64,000 nucleotides of DNA. Origin: Winogradskya humida (lineage in GTDB: Bacteria; Actinomycetota; Actinomycetes; Mycobacteriales; Micromonosporaceae). The position numbers and the translations under genes are program-made. How positions within the stretch are numbered: position 1 is the stretch's first letter; each line of letters opens with the position of its first letter. Below the pieces are notes generated by a model that saw nothing but the letters and a program-made list of their open reading frames with translations, did no database searches and was not told where the DNA came from. The stretch spans positions 124,001 to 188,000 of the forward strand of contig NZ_BOMN01000023.1 in assembly GCF_016862215.1 (NCBI RefSeq). Direction: 5' to 3'. This document shows positions 24,985-34,342 of the stretch, in pieces.

Positions 24985-25918
24985 CGTCTTTCGTGCTGAG
25001 CATCGGCAGGGCCAGCTCCCACAGCCGGTCCGCGATCTCCGGGTCCAGCGCGGAGGCGGCGACGCTGCCCGGCTGCTGGTCCTCGTCCGCTACGACCGGC
25101 GCTTCCTGGTTGTCCTCGAAGTAGCGCCCGGTCAGGCCCTCGATCAACGGCGACGCGGCGAGCAGCACCGAGGTCGAGGCGCCCTGCGCGGCGGTCTTGT
25201 AGTAGTCGGGCGTGACCAGCTCGCCGGCGTCGTCCATCGCCCCGAACGAGCGCATCGTGTCGGCGTCCAGGTGCCGCTGCAGGTTGGTGTGGACGAACCC
25301 GGGCGCGACCGCGTTGGCGGTGATGCCGTCGGCCGCCCAGCGCCGGGCCACGCCCACGGCGAGCAGCACCTCGGCCCGTTTCGCCTGCCCGTACGCGAGG
25401 AACGGATCGTACGCCCGGTGCTCGAACTGTGGATCGTCGAAGTCGAACCCGGCGAACTTGTGCGCCCCGGAGCTGACCACCACGACCCGCCCGCCCGGCG
25501 TGAGTGCCGCGTGCAGGCCGTCGATCAGCGCGAAGTGCCCGAGATAGTTGGTGGCCAGCTGCAGCTCCCAGCCCTGGACGCTGAGTGTGCGCTCCCGCAC
25601 GGCCATGATCCCGGCGTTGGCGATCAGCGCGTCGAGATGCCCGTGCCAGCCCGCCACGAACGCGCGGACCGAGCGCAGATCGGCCAGGTCGAGCGTGGCG
25701 GCGCTCACGTTTGTGAACTCGGCTGTCAGCTCCGCCGCGCTGCCCGGGTTACGGGTCGCCACGACGATCTCGGCGCCCGCACCGGCCAGGGCCCGGACGG
25801 TCTGCTCGCCGATGCCCGATGCGCCACCGGTGACGATCATCCGGCGCCCGGTCAGGTCGATCCCGGCGAGAACCTCGGCGGCGGTGCTGCGGGCGGTAAA
25901 GGGAATTGCCGTTGTCAT
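24974..25918 (-). CDS. SDR family NAD(P)-dependent oxidoreductase
   Basis: The 314-residue protein is a classical-type short-chain dehydrogenase of the retinol dehydrogenase/WW-oxidoreductase-like group. It has the cofactor motif TGGASGIGEQTVRAL near 31-45, IANAGIMA near 104, VVVVSSGAHKF near 149 and the catalytic YGQAKRAE near 175. Length is typical for this subgroup. The physiological substrate is unknown. It is a single gene between the SGNH lipoprotein (convergent) and the kinase gene. Confidence 0.9.
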   Translation of the reverse strand: MTTAIPFTARSTAAEVLAGIDLTGRRMIVTGGASGIGEQTVRALAGAGAEIVVATRNPGSAAELTAEFTNVSAATLDLADLRSVRAFVAGWHGHLDALIANAGIMAVRERTLSVQGWELQLATNYLGHFALIDGLHAALTPGGRVVVVSSGAHKFAGFDFDDPQFEHRAYDPFLAYGQAKRAEVLLAVGVARRWAADGITANAVAPGFVHTNLQRHLDADTMRSFGAMDDAGELVTPDYYKTAAQGASTSVLLAASPLIEGLTGRYFEDNQEAPVVADEDQQPGSVAASALDPEIADRLWELALPMLSTKDVTS

Positions 25919-25991
25919 ACCTCGACGTTAGAAGCGTGGGGCTGGACCATCTACGGTTCAGGGTCCGTACTTCTTCAGCGAGCGTCCAGGT

Positions 25992-27836
25992 CTACTGGGT
26001 GAAGGACGGGTAGTTCTCGGCACCGGCGTCCACCAGGTCCGCGTCCATCCTCGCGCCCCACCGCGGATCGGCGGCCAGCGACTTCGCCTCGGCGAGGGTC
26101 AGCGGGGCCGGCGCCTTCTCGCCCGACGCCAGGCAGGTCGCATTGCCCACCTGCACCAGCGTGTCATCCGCCCAGGCCGCCCCGACCAGCATGTCCTGCA
26201 CGCAGTTGCCCTTCAGCCGCTCCACCGTCACGGTGGGCCTGCCGTCCCGGACCGGCTTCGTACCCGCATCCTTCGCCGCGATGGACAGCGACATCATGCC
26301 CGGCCCGTCCCCGCCGTCCAGATAGAACTGCACGAACATCCGGCCCTTGCTGCCATCCGTACGCAGATGGGTCATCTCCCGGTCCGGCAACAGCCGCGAC
26401 ACCAGCTCGAACATCGCCGCCGGCGTGGTCGTCTTGAGCTTCGCGGCGGCCGGAGCGGCGGACGTGGTCCCGCCGTACTCGTCGTAGTAGGAATCGGTGG
26501 CGGAGTCCTCCCCGGCGGAGAAGTCCACATCGTTCACCTGCGAGTCGACCTCGTCCAGCACGATCGCGGTGAGGGCGGTGCCGAGCAGGCCGGTCGCCAC
26601 CATCAGCGCCACGAACGCGCGCGAGCGGTGACGCTGGGGGCGGGCGGGTGGTGCGGGATAACCGCTCGGGCGGGGCTGCCCGTGCGGCGGTGTCGCCAAC
26701 GCCTGCGGCCCTGGCCATCCCCGCTGCTGTGGCACGCCCTGCTGTGGCGCGGCGTTATGTGGCGCGGGCCTGCCGCCCTGCTGGGGTAAGCCCTGCTGCG
26801 GTGCGGGCCTGCTGGCTGGTTGCGGCGGTGGGAGCTGGTGGCCCGTCCGCTGGTGCGGTGCCGGATAAGCCGCGTAATTCGGATATGTCGGATGAGGCGG
26901 TGGCGTGTTGAGCGGCCGGTGCTGCGGCCAGGAGTCAGTCGCTGCAGCCGGCGAGGCCGGGGGCGCACCGAGTGACTGCGCACCGGGTAAGGGTGCGTGG
27001 GAGGGCGGTGAGGGGGTGGGGGTGGAGCCGAGGAGGGCGTCCAATAGTTCCCGGGCGGTGGGGCGGTCCTCGGGGCGTTTGGAGAGGGACCAGGCGACCA
27101 GTCCCCGCAATGGTTCCCGCAAGCCGGTCAGGTCCGGCTCCTGGGTGAGGATGCGCATCGCGGTGGCCGGTGCGGATTCGCCGGAGAACGGGGTGCGGCC
27201 GGTGGCGGCGAACGCGACGACGACGCCCCACGCGAAGATGTCCGAGGCGGTGCCGACCGCTCGGCCGTTGTCGGAGTCGAAGCGCTCGGGGGCCATGTAG
27301 GCGACCGTGCCGACCATCTGGTCCGTGCGGGTGTGCTGGCTGGTGACCTCGAGCGGGCGGGCGATGCCGAAGTCGATGACCTTGACGCCGCCCATGGCGA
27401 ACAGGACGTTGCCCGGTTTGAGGTCGCGGTGGATGACGCCGGCGCCGTGGATGGCGATGAGGGCGGCGGTGATGCCGATCGCCATGCTCTGGGTCGCGTC
27501 CTGGCTCAGGGGGCCGTCCTTGCGGAGGACCTCCGCGAGGCTGGGGCCGTCGACGTACTCGACGACGAGGTAGGGCGGGTCGTGGTCGGGGTCGGCGTCG
27601 AGGACGGCCGCGGTGGAGAACGCGGGCACCTGGCGGACCCGGTTGACCTCGCTGCGGAAACGGCCGCGCAGCTCGTCGTCCCAGGCGAGATCCGCCCGGA
27701 TGACCTTGATGGCGACGGGACGCCCGTCGCGGGCCCGGCCCAGGTAGACCGTCCCCATGCCGCCCGCCCCCAGCCGGCCCACCAGTTCGTATTCACCGAG
27801 CCGGGTCAGATCACCCGTCCGCAATGGCATGGTCAT
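25992..27836 (-). CDS. Membrane Ser/Thr protein kinase (PknB-like)
   Basis: The 614-residue protein has a eukaryotic-type kinase domain (about 15-270): glycine loop GRLGAGGMGTVYLGRARDG, AIKVIRADL with the ATP lysine, VIHRDLKPGNVLF with the catalytic Asp and DFGIARP. A long Pro/Gln/Ala-rich linker (about 275-410) leads to one membrane segment (about 412-434, AFVALMVATGLLGTALTAIVL) and an extracellular domain (about 440-614) with two Cys. It has no PASTA repeats, so the ligand differs from PknB. No substrate gene is adjacent except the chemoreceptor upstream. Confidence 0.93.
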   Translation of the reverse strand: MTMPLRTGDLTRLGEYELVGRLGAGGMGTVYLGRARDGRPVAIKVIRADLAWDDELRGRFRSEVNRVRQVPAFSTAAVLDADPDHDPPYLVVEYVDGPSLAEVLRKDGPLSQDATQSMAIGITAALIAIHGAGVIHRDLKPGNVLFAMGGVKVIDFGIARPLEVTSQHTRTDQMVGTVAYMAPERFDSDNGRAVGTASDIFAWGVVVAFAATGRTPFSGESAPATAMRILTQEPDLTGLREPLRGLVAWSLSKRPEDRPTARELLDALLGSTPTPSPPSHAPLPGAQSLGAPPASPAAATDSWPQHRPLNTPPPHPTYPNYAAYPAPHQRTGHQLPPPQPASRPAPQQGLPQQGGRPAPHNAAPQQGVPQQRGWPGPQALATPPHGQPRPSGYPAPPARPQRHRSRAFVALMVATGLLGTALTAIVLDEVDSQVNDVDFSAGEDSATDSYYDEYGGTTSAAPAAAKLKTTTPAAMFELVSRLLPDREMTHLRTDGSKGRMFVQFYLDGGDGPGMMSLSIAAKDAGTKPVRDGRPTVTVERLKGNCVQDMLVGAAWADDTLVQVGNATCLASGEKAPAPLTLAEAKSLAADPRWGARMDADLVDAGAENYPSFTQ

Positions 27837-27953
27837 CGTGGGCCCCCTCCACTGGACGGCACGCCGGGAGGCACTGTACTCCCATCGATCTCCACCGGCG
27901 ATGGCAAGCGGTTACCGCCCGGTACCGGAGCCGACGATGGCAGGCGTTGCGGC

Positions 27954-29549
27954 TCAGTACCGGAAGCGGCTCACCAACGTCTGCAGGCCGGAGGCTGCCG
28001 TGGCGAGGTCGGCGGTGGCGCCGCGGGCGCGTTCCATGCCTGCGCTGGTGGCGGCTGAGGCCTCGGCGACGCCGGAGATGGTGCCGGCGATCTGGTCCGT
28101 GCCGGTGGCGGCGTAGGCCACGTTGCGGCTGATCTCGCCGGTGGTCGCGGTCTGTTCCTCGACGGCGGCGGCGATGGTGGTCTGGAAGTCGTTGATCTTC
28201 GCGATGACGGCGGTGATCTCGCCGATGGAGCCGGCGGCGGCGCGGGCGTCGGCCTGGATGGCGTCGACGCGGGCGGCGATGTCCTCGGTGGCCTTGGCGG
28301 TTTCCTGGGCCAGGTCCTTGACCTCGCTGGCGACCACGGCGAAGCCCTTGCCCGCGTCGCCGGCGCGGGCGGCCTCGATGGTGGCGTTCAGGGCGAGCAG
28401 GTTGGTCTGTGCGGCGATCGACGTGATCAGTTTGAGCACGTTGCCGATCTCGGTGCTGGACGTGTCGAGCTGGCCGACCGTGCCGGAGGCGACGTGCGCG
28501 GCGTCGACGGCGGCGGAGGCGACCTCGGCGGCCTGGGCGGCGGACTGGGCGATCTCGCGGATCGAGGCGGACATCTCCTCGGCGCCGGCGACCACGCTGT
28601 GGACGTTGGCGGAGATCTCGCCGGCGGCGTCCGCGACGGTCTGCGAGCGGGCGGAGGTGCTCTCCGCGGTCGCGGCGATGGTCGTGCTGGTGTCGGCGAG
28701 TTCCTGCGCCGAGCCGGCCACGGTCGCGGCGGTGCTGGCCACGGCGGCGACGGTTTCGCGTACGCCCTCGGTGGCCCTGTCCAGTGCCGCGGCCATCCGG
28801 CCGATCTCGTCGCGGCTGTCCACGCCGGCCGTGCGGGTGAGGTCGCCGTCGGCCAGGCCTTCCAGGACGGTGCTGACGCGGCGCAGCGACGTGGTGATCC
28901 GGCGGACCGTGTAGAGGCCGACGAGCAGACCGGCCAGCACGCCGAGACCCAGGACCAGGATCAGCCGGGTACGCGTCGCAGCGTACTCATTCTCGGCCTG
29001 CGCGACGGTCGCGGAGGCGTCGGCGACCTCGGCGTCGGAGGCCTTGTCCAGCGCGGCCATCGCCTGCGTCATGATCGGGTTGGCCTGCGCGGTGGCGATC
29101 TTCTCGAACTCGGTGTAGTCCCCGGCGCGCGCGGCGGTGAGCTGCGTACCGTCGCGAACAGACTTGTATTGTTTCCACAGCGTCGTGAAGGTGTCGACCG
29201 CCGCGGGGTCGGCGGCCTGGGGCCGGTACGTCGCGATCGCGCTGTCGACGGCCTCGTCGGCGGTCTTGAGCTTGGCCTCGGCGCTGGTCTTGTCGTCGGA
29301 GAGCGCGACCTCGCGGATGTCGATGCGGGCGGTGAGCGCGTCGGCGCGCAGCCCGGCCAGCAGCAGTGAGGGCCGCATGTTGCCGCTCTCGAGGCCGGCG
29401 CCGCGGTGGTAGACCGAGGAGAGCCCGGCGACGGCGAGGACACCCCCGGTCACGGCGGCGACACCGACCACGCCCACAGCGGTGAACACCTTGGCAGCGA
29501 CCGGTCGGTCGTCGAACCACCGGGTTACCGCATTGCCGCTGCCTGCCAT
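27954..29549 (-). CDS. Methyl-accepting chemotaxis protein
   Basis: The 531-residue protein has an N-terminal membrane segment (about 18-43), a four-helix-bundle sensor domain outside (about 45-190), a second membrane segment (about 193-215), a HAMP domain (about 215-268) and a cytoplasmic signalling coiled coil (about 270-530). The hairpin tip reads [20 protein letters not shown] near 388-407, with AGD rather than AGE. No CheA, CheW or flagellar genes are in the window, so it is an orphan receptor here. Actinoplanes-type bacteria make motile spores, which would give it a role; that is inference. Confidence 0.93.
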   Translation of the reverse strand: MAGSGNAVTRWFDDRPVAAKVFTAVGVVGVAAVTGGVLAVAGLSSVYHRGAGLESGNMRPSLLLAGLRADALTARIDIREVALSDDKTSAEAKLKTADEAVDSAIATYRPQAADPAAVDTFTTLWKQYKSVRDGTQLTAARAGDYTEFEKIATAQANPIMTQAMAALDKASDAEVADASATVAQAENEYAATRTRLILVLGLGVLAGLLVGLYTVRRITTSLRRVSTVLEGLADGDLTRTAGVDSRDEIGRMAAALDRATEGVRETVAAVASTAATVAGSAQELADTSTTIAATAESTSARSQTVADAAGEISANVHSVVAGAEEMSASIREIAQSAAQAAEVASAAVDAAHVASGTVGQLDTSSTEIGNVLKLITSIAAQTNLLALNATIEAARAGDAGKGFAVVASEVKDLAQETAKATEDIAARVDAIQADARAAAGSIGEITAVIAKINDFQTTIAAAVEEQTATTGEISRNVAYAATGTDQIAGTISGVAEASAATSAGMERARGATADLATAASGLQTLVSRFRY

Positions 29550-29661
29550 GGTTTTGCCCCTCAGTCACCGGGCCCGGAATCCGCAACCGCGCCGCTACCG
29601 ACTGGACTGTCGGCAGGGTGCTTGACGAATCAAGGGAACCGGGCTGAGACCCCGGCTACTC

Positions 29662-30276
29662 TCAGTAAAGATTCTCGGGGGCGCGGCGCAGGGCGGCGTC
29701 GATCAGCCGGGCGGGCACGGGAATGCCGCTCTGGCTGCGGGCAAGCTTCCCGGCGCTCGGCACGTCCTCACGCTTCGGCCAGCTATTGGTCACCCACAGT
29801 GACGATCGGGAGAAGGCGCGGCTGCAGTGCAGGAACAGCTCCTCGACGCGGACCTCCACCGCCAGCTCCGGAACCGCACCCTGCACGGCCATGCGCGACA
29901 GGTAGGGCGCGTCGGTGACGAGCCGCGCACTGCCGTTGACCCGCACCGTGTCACCGGAGCCCGGCACGAGGAACAGCAGTCCCGCATGGGGCACCTGGAG
30001 GATGTTGCGGAAGCTGTCGAGGCGCCGGTTGCCCTTGCGGTCGGCGAACGCCAGGGTGTGCCGGTCGAGCACGAGGACGCTGCCGGCCGGGTCGCCCCGC
30101 GGCGAGACGTCGCACGTGCCGTCCAGCGCCGCCGTCGCGAGCAGGAAGAACGGGCTCAGCTCGATGAACCGCCGGGACTGCTCGTCGATGTGGTCGATGC
30201 CCTTCTCGGCGATCATCTTCAGCGGCGTCTTCACGATCTCTCGCAGCTCCGCCTCGGTGCTCAGCACTCTGGTCAC
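29662..30276 (-). CDS. Pyridoxamine 5'-phosphate oxidase-fold protein (MSMEG_1061-like)
   Basis: The 204-residue protein belongs to the split-barrel FMN-binding group. Support: RRFIELSPFFLLATAALDGT near 35-54, then CDVSPRGDPAGSVLVLD and LAFADRKGNRRLDSFRNIL, which are the conserved flavin-contact strands of the MSMEG_1061-like subgroup. It probably reduces a small molecule using flavin; no function is established. GTG 30276 is chosen because AGGAGGAG precedes it by a normal distance; the open frame continues upstream without conserved sequence. It lies just downstream of the siderophore-interacting protein gene on the same strand. Confidence 0.85.
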   Translation of the reverse strand: MTRVLSTEAELREIVKTPLKMIAEKGIDHIDEQSRRFIELSPFFLLATAALDGTCDVSPRGDPAGSVLVLDRHTLAFADRKGNRRLDSFRNILQVPHAGLLFLVPGSGDTVRVNGSARLVTDAPYLSRMAVQGAVPELAVEVRVEELFLHCSRAFSRSSLWVTNSWPKREDVPSAGKLARSQSGIPVPARLIDAALRRAPENLY

Positions 30277-30338
30277 GATGCTCTCCTCCTGGCTGCCGGC
30301 TTCTTTCAAACGCCCTGACGTGCCCAGAAACAAAGGGG

Positions 30339-31142
30339 TCAGCCGGGGCTCGAGCGGCCGTGCCGCCAGTAGCCCATGAACGCGATGTCTGACTTGGGAA
30401 TGCCGCGGTCGGCGACGAGGTGGCGGCGCACGCCGGTGGCGAGCTTCGCCTCGCCCGCGGCCCAGGTGTAGAACGCGCCCTGCGGCAGCTCGGCCTTCCG
30501 GACCCCGTCGAGGGCGAGCTCACCGGGGACCGTCGCGGCTCCGTTCCTGGCAAACCAATGGAGGTGTACGCCCGGAGCGCACTCGACCTCCCTGATGTCC
30601 CCGGAGTCGGGCACCTCCAGGAAAACCTCGGCTTCGAGACTCTCCGGCGCGCCCTCGAGGATCGAAAGGATCGCGGGCAGCGCACTCTCATCGCCCACGA
30701 GCACCTGCCGGCCCCCGGGCCCCGGCGGCAGATACGTGTAGCCCTCGTCGAAGAATCCGGCCGGATCACCGGGCTTCGCGCGGCTCGCCCACGCCGAGGC
30801 TGGCCCCGCGTCGCCGTGCAGCGCGAACTCGATGTCCACCTCCTGCTCGGCGGCCCGGTAATCACGGATCGTGTACGTGCGCACCCATGGCCGGCGCGAC
30901 TTCGGCATGATCAGCAGCTCGGCGATCCAGCCGTCGTTCTGCAGGGTGGGCATTCGCAGCTCGTCCTGGCCCTCGCGGGGGAAGAACAGCCGCCCGGCCT
31001 GGTCGCGCCCGGTGTGCTCGAAACCGTCGAGCGCCGGCCCGCCGAGCGTGATCCGGGCGAAGCTGGGGCTGATCCGCACGTTGTCGCGGACCTCGAGGGC
31101 GAGCATCCGGCGCTGCTGTGGCCGCCTGACCTTGGGGATCAC
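30339..31142 (-). CDS. Siderophore-interacting protein (ferric reductase, ViuB-like)
   Basis: The 267-residue protein is a flavin reductase of the SIP family that releases iron from siderophores using NAD(P)H. It has the FAD-binding motif RPWVRTYTIRDYRAAE near 85-100, PAGFFDEGYTYLPPGPGGRQ near 126-145 and the C-terminal AFYTWAAGEAKLA and GYWRHG segments typical of the family. GTG 31142 overlaps the stop of the TetR gene by four bases, so regulator and enzyme form one operon. Iron or siderophore response is therefore a plausible signal for the regulator. Confidence 0.9.
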   Translation of the reverse strand: MIPKVRRPQQRRMLALEVRDNVRISPSFARITLGGPALDGFEHTGRDQAGRLFFPREGQDELRMPTLQNDGWIAELLIMPKSRRPWVRTYTIRDYRAAEQEVDIEFALHGDAGPASAWASRAKPGDPAGFFDEGYTYLPPGPGGRQVLVGDESALPAILSILEGAPESLEAEVFLEVPDSGDIREVECAPGVHLHWFARNGAATVPGELALDGVRKAELPQGAFYTWAAGEAKLATGVRRHLVADRGIPKSDIAFMGYWRHGRSSPG

Positions 31143-31747
31143 GGCCGGGCCTCCCCGAGCCGGGCGCGCATGCCGTCGAGCAGGAGCTCCATCCCGTACG
31201 CAAAGCGCTCCTCGGGTCTGGCTCTGATCGTCGTCTCGAAGGCCTCTTTCAGCGCCGAGTCGGGCAGTCCGGCCCCGCGCTCGGCCCAGTCGCCCTCGGT
31301 GAGCTGGGCCTGCTCCTCGATGCAGTGGCCGAGCACGTAATAGCCCGCCGCGAAGATCGCCCAACCGGCCCGCTCGACCGGGAACCCGGCGTCGATCAGG
31401 ATCCGCATGATCATCTCGCCGCCGCGCACGGTGTTGGGCTCGGTGACATACGTCCCGGCCACCACCCGGGCGCCATCGCGATGCGAGAGCAACGCCTGCC
31501 GGTAACGGTGGCCGAACTCCGTCAGCTGCGCGTCCCACGACCCGGGGGCCGGCTCGGCGGCAAGCGGCGCCACGATCTCGTCAGCCATCGCCCCGAGCAG
31601 CGCCGACTTGTTCTTGAAGTGCCAGTAGAGCCCGCCCGCCTGCACGCCGAGCTGGGCGGCCAGCTTGCGCATCGTCAGCGCATCGAGGCCCTCGGCATCG
31701 AGCAGGATCAGTGCCCCAGCTACGACATCCGCACGTCTGAGTTGCAT
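31139..31747 (-). CDS. TetR-type transcriptional repressor
   Basis: The 202-residue protein has a TetR N-terminal helix-turn-helix (about 5-50; LTMRKLAAQLGVQAGGLYWH near 24-43) and a C-terminal ligand-binding domain resembling that of tetracycline repressor proper. The ATG at 31747 follows GGGAAG-like sequence weakly, but the family start fits. Two 15-bp palindromes lie 22-52 bases upstream and are probably its operator. It is coupled to the siderophore-interacting protein gene, which it likely controls together with itself. Confidence 0.88.
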   Translation of the reverse strand: MQLRRADVVAGALILLDAEGLDALTMRKLAAQLGVQAGGLYWHFKNKSALLGAMADEIVAPLAAEPAPGSWDAQLTEFGHRYRQALLSHRDGARVVAGTYVTEPNTVRGGEMIMRILIDAGFPVERAGWAIFAAGYYVLGHCIEEQAQLTEGDWAERGAGLPDSALKEAFETTIRARPEERFAYGMELLLDGMRARLGEARP

Positions 31748-31768
31748 GTGGGAAGTTTCGCACCAGAA

Positions 31769-31799
31769 TTGAACTACGTTCAAGTTGAACGGCGTTCAA
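31769..31799. promoter_or_regulatory. Tandem TetR-type operator
   Basis: Two perfect 15-bp palindromes stand side by side: TTGAAC-TAC-GTTCAA at 31769-31783 and TTGAAC-GGC-GTTCAA at 31785-31799. Identical half-sites with different centres and a 16-base offset suggest cooperative binding of two dimers. They lie directly upstream of the TetR gene, so autoregulation is likely. Confidence 0.75.
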
Positions 31800-31850
31800 G
31801 TGGCGCGTGTCACGCCGTTCAGTTGTGCACCATTACCCCTGACATAGAGC

Positions 31851-31880
31851 GGCGGCCGGAGCGTTTCCGCTCCGGCCGCC
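31851..31880 (-). terminator. Terminator hairpin after the PBP gene
   Basis: GGCGGCCGGAGCG at 31851-31863 pairs perfectly with CGCTCCGGCCGCC at 31868-31880 around a TTTC loop. It lies about 20 bases after the stop of the penicillin-binding protein gene and separates it from the TetR operon on the same strand. Confidence 0.8.
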
Positions 31881-31901
31881 TGGGGTGTCAATGCAGTGGT
31901 G

Positions 31902-34322
31902 CTACCGACCCGGTCCGCCACCGGGTCCGCCGCCGCCGGGTGTGCCGCCCGGGCCGGTCGGTGCGCCCGAGGGGCCGGCACCGCTCGGGGCGGGGCCGCT
32001 GCTGACCTGGATGGCGACGAAGCCGCCCTTGACGGTCTGGCCCGAGGGTTCCGTGCCCGCGGCCTGGCCCTTGGGGCAGTCGGAGGCGATCTCGGTGCCG
32101 ACCGTGGCGGTGAAGCCGGCGTCCTCGACCCGGCTCTTGGCCGCGTCGACGCTGGAGCATTTCACGCCGGGGATCGAGACCTGTTCGCCCTTGGAGATCT
32201 TCGTGCCCTTGGGCTTCTTGAACTCGACCTTGTCCTTGCCCTTCATGATGTCGCGCAGCGTGTCCTCGACCGCGGGGTTCACGACGTCGTGGCGCATCTT
32301 GTAGGGGTGGTTCTGGTAGTCCGGGTTGACCAGGTAGCCGGCGACGACCATCGAGTTGGTGCCGATGATCAGTGACGCGGTCTTGTCGCCGTCGGTGGTG
32401 CCGGTCTTGCCGAAGATGGGGTGCTTGACGATGCCGTGCGCGTCACCGGCGGTGGTGTGACCGCCGCACGAGCCGAGCTGGGCCTGGTCGCCGACGGGGC
32501 AGCGGGCGGCGTCGATGGTCGCGCGGGCGACGTCGGCGGAGGTGGCCCGGGTGCAGTGTTTCTTGCCGACGTCGATCTTCGTGCCGTCGTGCTCGGTGAT
32601 CTGCTGGACCGGGGTCGGCTCGCAGTACATGCCGTCGGCGGCCAGCGTGGCGTACGCGTTGGCCATGTCGAGCGGCGTCGACGCCGAGACGCCCAGCGTG
32701 AACGAGCCCCAGTCGTGTGCGTACTTGGTGGCCAGGTCGTTGTCGTTGGGCTCGCGGAACTTGACGCCGAACTTCTGGGCGATCTTCACGACCTTCTCCG
32801 CGCCGACCCGTTCCTCCAGGGGCACGAAGTACGTGTTGACCGAGCTGCCGAAGCCCGTCCACATGTTGTACGGGCCCTTCTCGCTCTGCGACGCGTTCGC
32901 CGGGCAGTAGTGCCCGTTGCATTCGGCGGGTGCGCCGGAGTCGAGGTAGGTGGGTGACTTGTAGCGGTACTCGGTGTTGATCGGGTACGCCAGCGGGTAG
33001 CCGGCCTCGAGCGCCGCGACCATGGTGAACATCTTGAACACCGAGCCGGCCTGGTATCCGTTGATGTCACCGCCACCGCTGAGCAGCGGGTTGGTGGTGT
33101 TCGGATAGGTGGACTTGACCTTCGCGGCCTTCTTCTTCGGGTCCGACGAGAGCGGGTTCTTGCCGTCGTCGAGCTTGAAGTTGCGGTTGGCGGCGAGCGC
33201 CTTGACCTGGCCGGTGCCGGGCTGGACCGCGGCGAGCAGCAGCGCGTCCCGGTCCTTGTTGCCGATCATGTCCTTGATGTTGTCCTTCGCGGCGGCCGTC
33301 GCCTTGACGTCCATCGTCGCCCGGATCGTGTAGCCGCCGGTCTTGAGCCTGCGCTCCCGGTCGTACGTCGTCTTGCCGAACTCCTCGCGGCTCATCCACC
33401 AGCGGTAGAAGTAGTCGCAGAAGAAGCCCCAGCTGTTGTTCTTCGTCGCGGCACAGCCGTTGCCGGTGCGCTTCGTCGTGTGCGGGACCTTGGTCTTGAT
33501 GCCGTCGTCGTACTGCTTCTGCGTGATGTAGTGCAGGTCGAGCATGTTCTTGAGAACCCAGTCACGCCGGCCCACGGCCTTCGGGTACTTGGTGGGGTCG
33601 GTCGGGTCGAAGCCGTCCGTGGCCTTCACCATCCCGGCGAGCAGCGCGGCCTCGGGGACGGTGAGGTTCTTGGGGCTCTTCTGGAAGTAGACCTGCGCGG
33701 CGGCGGCGACGCCGTACGCGCCGTTGCCGAAGGGCGCCTTGTTCAGGTAGCCCTGCAGGATCTCCTCCTTCGACATCTCCTTCTCGACCTGCATCGCGTA
33801 CTTGATCTCATTGATCTTGCGCTTCGGGGTGTCCGCCGTGGCATCGACGACGGCCTGCCAGTTCGGCGCGGAGTACGACAGCGACATGCGCACGTACTGC
33901 ATGGTCAGCGTGGAGGCACCCTGCTGGCCCTCGCTGGAGTCGCTGTTGTTGCTGACGAACGCCCGCGCGACCCCCTTGAGGTCGACGCCGTTGTGGTCGT
34001 AGAACTTGTGGTCCTCGGCCGAGACGATCGCGTTCAGCATGTTCGGCGAGATGTCCTTCACCGGGACCACGTTGCGGAACTCGTCGTAGAAGACGGCGAT
34101 CTCGGTCTTCCCGTCGGCCGCCACCATCCGGCTGAACTGCGGGGCGTCGGTCTCCTTCAGCTCGCTGGGCAGGGCCGCGAAGGACTCACCGCCGGCCTTG
34201 GCCGCCAATCCGGACATCGCCACCGCCGGGAAGGCCGCCGCCGCCACGACGACCCCCGACAGCAGCCCACAGATCGTGAGCATTCCGGCATTGGTAAAGA
34301 AATTGTGTTCGCGTGGGCGCAT
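31902..34322 (-). CDS. Bifunctional penicillin-binding protein with PASTA domain
   Basis: The 806-residue class A PBP polymerises and crosslinks peptidoglycan outside the membrane. It has one N-terminal membrane segment (about 12-38), a GT51 transglycosylase domain (about 60-260; SAEDHKFYDHNGVD with the catalytic Glu, QGASTLTMQYVRM) and a transpeptidase domain (about 340-670). The latter has SxxK in AGSVFKMF, SxN in GSSVNTYF and KTGTTDGDKT. One PASTA domain (about 690-765) and a Gly/Pro-rich tail follow. ATG 34322 is preceded by GGGGAA. It follows a glycosyltransferase gene with a 20-base gap on the same strand, suggesting one transcript. Confidence 0.95.
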   Translation of the reverse strand: MRPREHNFFTNAGMLTICGLLSGVVVAAAAFPAVAMSGLAAKAGGESFAALPSELKETDAPQFSRMVAADGKTEIAVFYDEFRNVVPVKDISPNMLNAIVSAEDHKFYDHNGVDLKGVARAFVSNNSDSSEGQQGASTLTMQYVRMSLSYSAPNWQAVVDATADTPKRKINEIKYAMQVEKEMSKEEILQGYLNKAPFGNGAYGVAAAAQVYFQKSPKNLTVPEAALLAGMVKATDGFDPTDPTKYPKAVGRRDWVLKNMLDLHYITQKQYDDGIKTKVPHTTKRTGNGCAATKNNSWGFFCDYFYRWWMSREEFGKTTYDRERRLKTGGYTIRATMDVKATAAAKDNIKDMIGNKDRDALLLAAVQPGTGQVKALAANRNFKLDDGKNPLSSDPKKKAAKVKSTYPNTTNPLLSGGGDINGYQAGSVFKMFTMVAALEAGYPLAYPINTEYRYKSPTYLDSGAPAECNGHYCPANASQSEKGPYNMWTGFGSSVNTYFVPLEERVGAEKVVKIAQKFGVKFREPNDNDLATKYAHDWGSFTLGVSASTPLDMANAYATLAADGMYCEPTPVQQITEHDGTKIDVGKKHCTRATSADVARATIDAARCPVGDQAQLGSCGGHTTAGDAHGIVKHPIFGKTGTTDGDKTASLIIGTNSMVVAGYLVNPDYQNHPYKMRHDVVNPAVEDTLRDIMKGKDKVEFKKPKGTKISKGEQVSIPGVKCSSVDAAKSRVEDAGFTATVGTEIASDCPKGQAAGTEPSGQTVKGGFVAIQVSSGPAPSGAGPSGAPTGPGGTPGGGGPGGGPGR

Positions 34323-34342
34323 CGGTTCCCCGGGATCGAACG

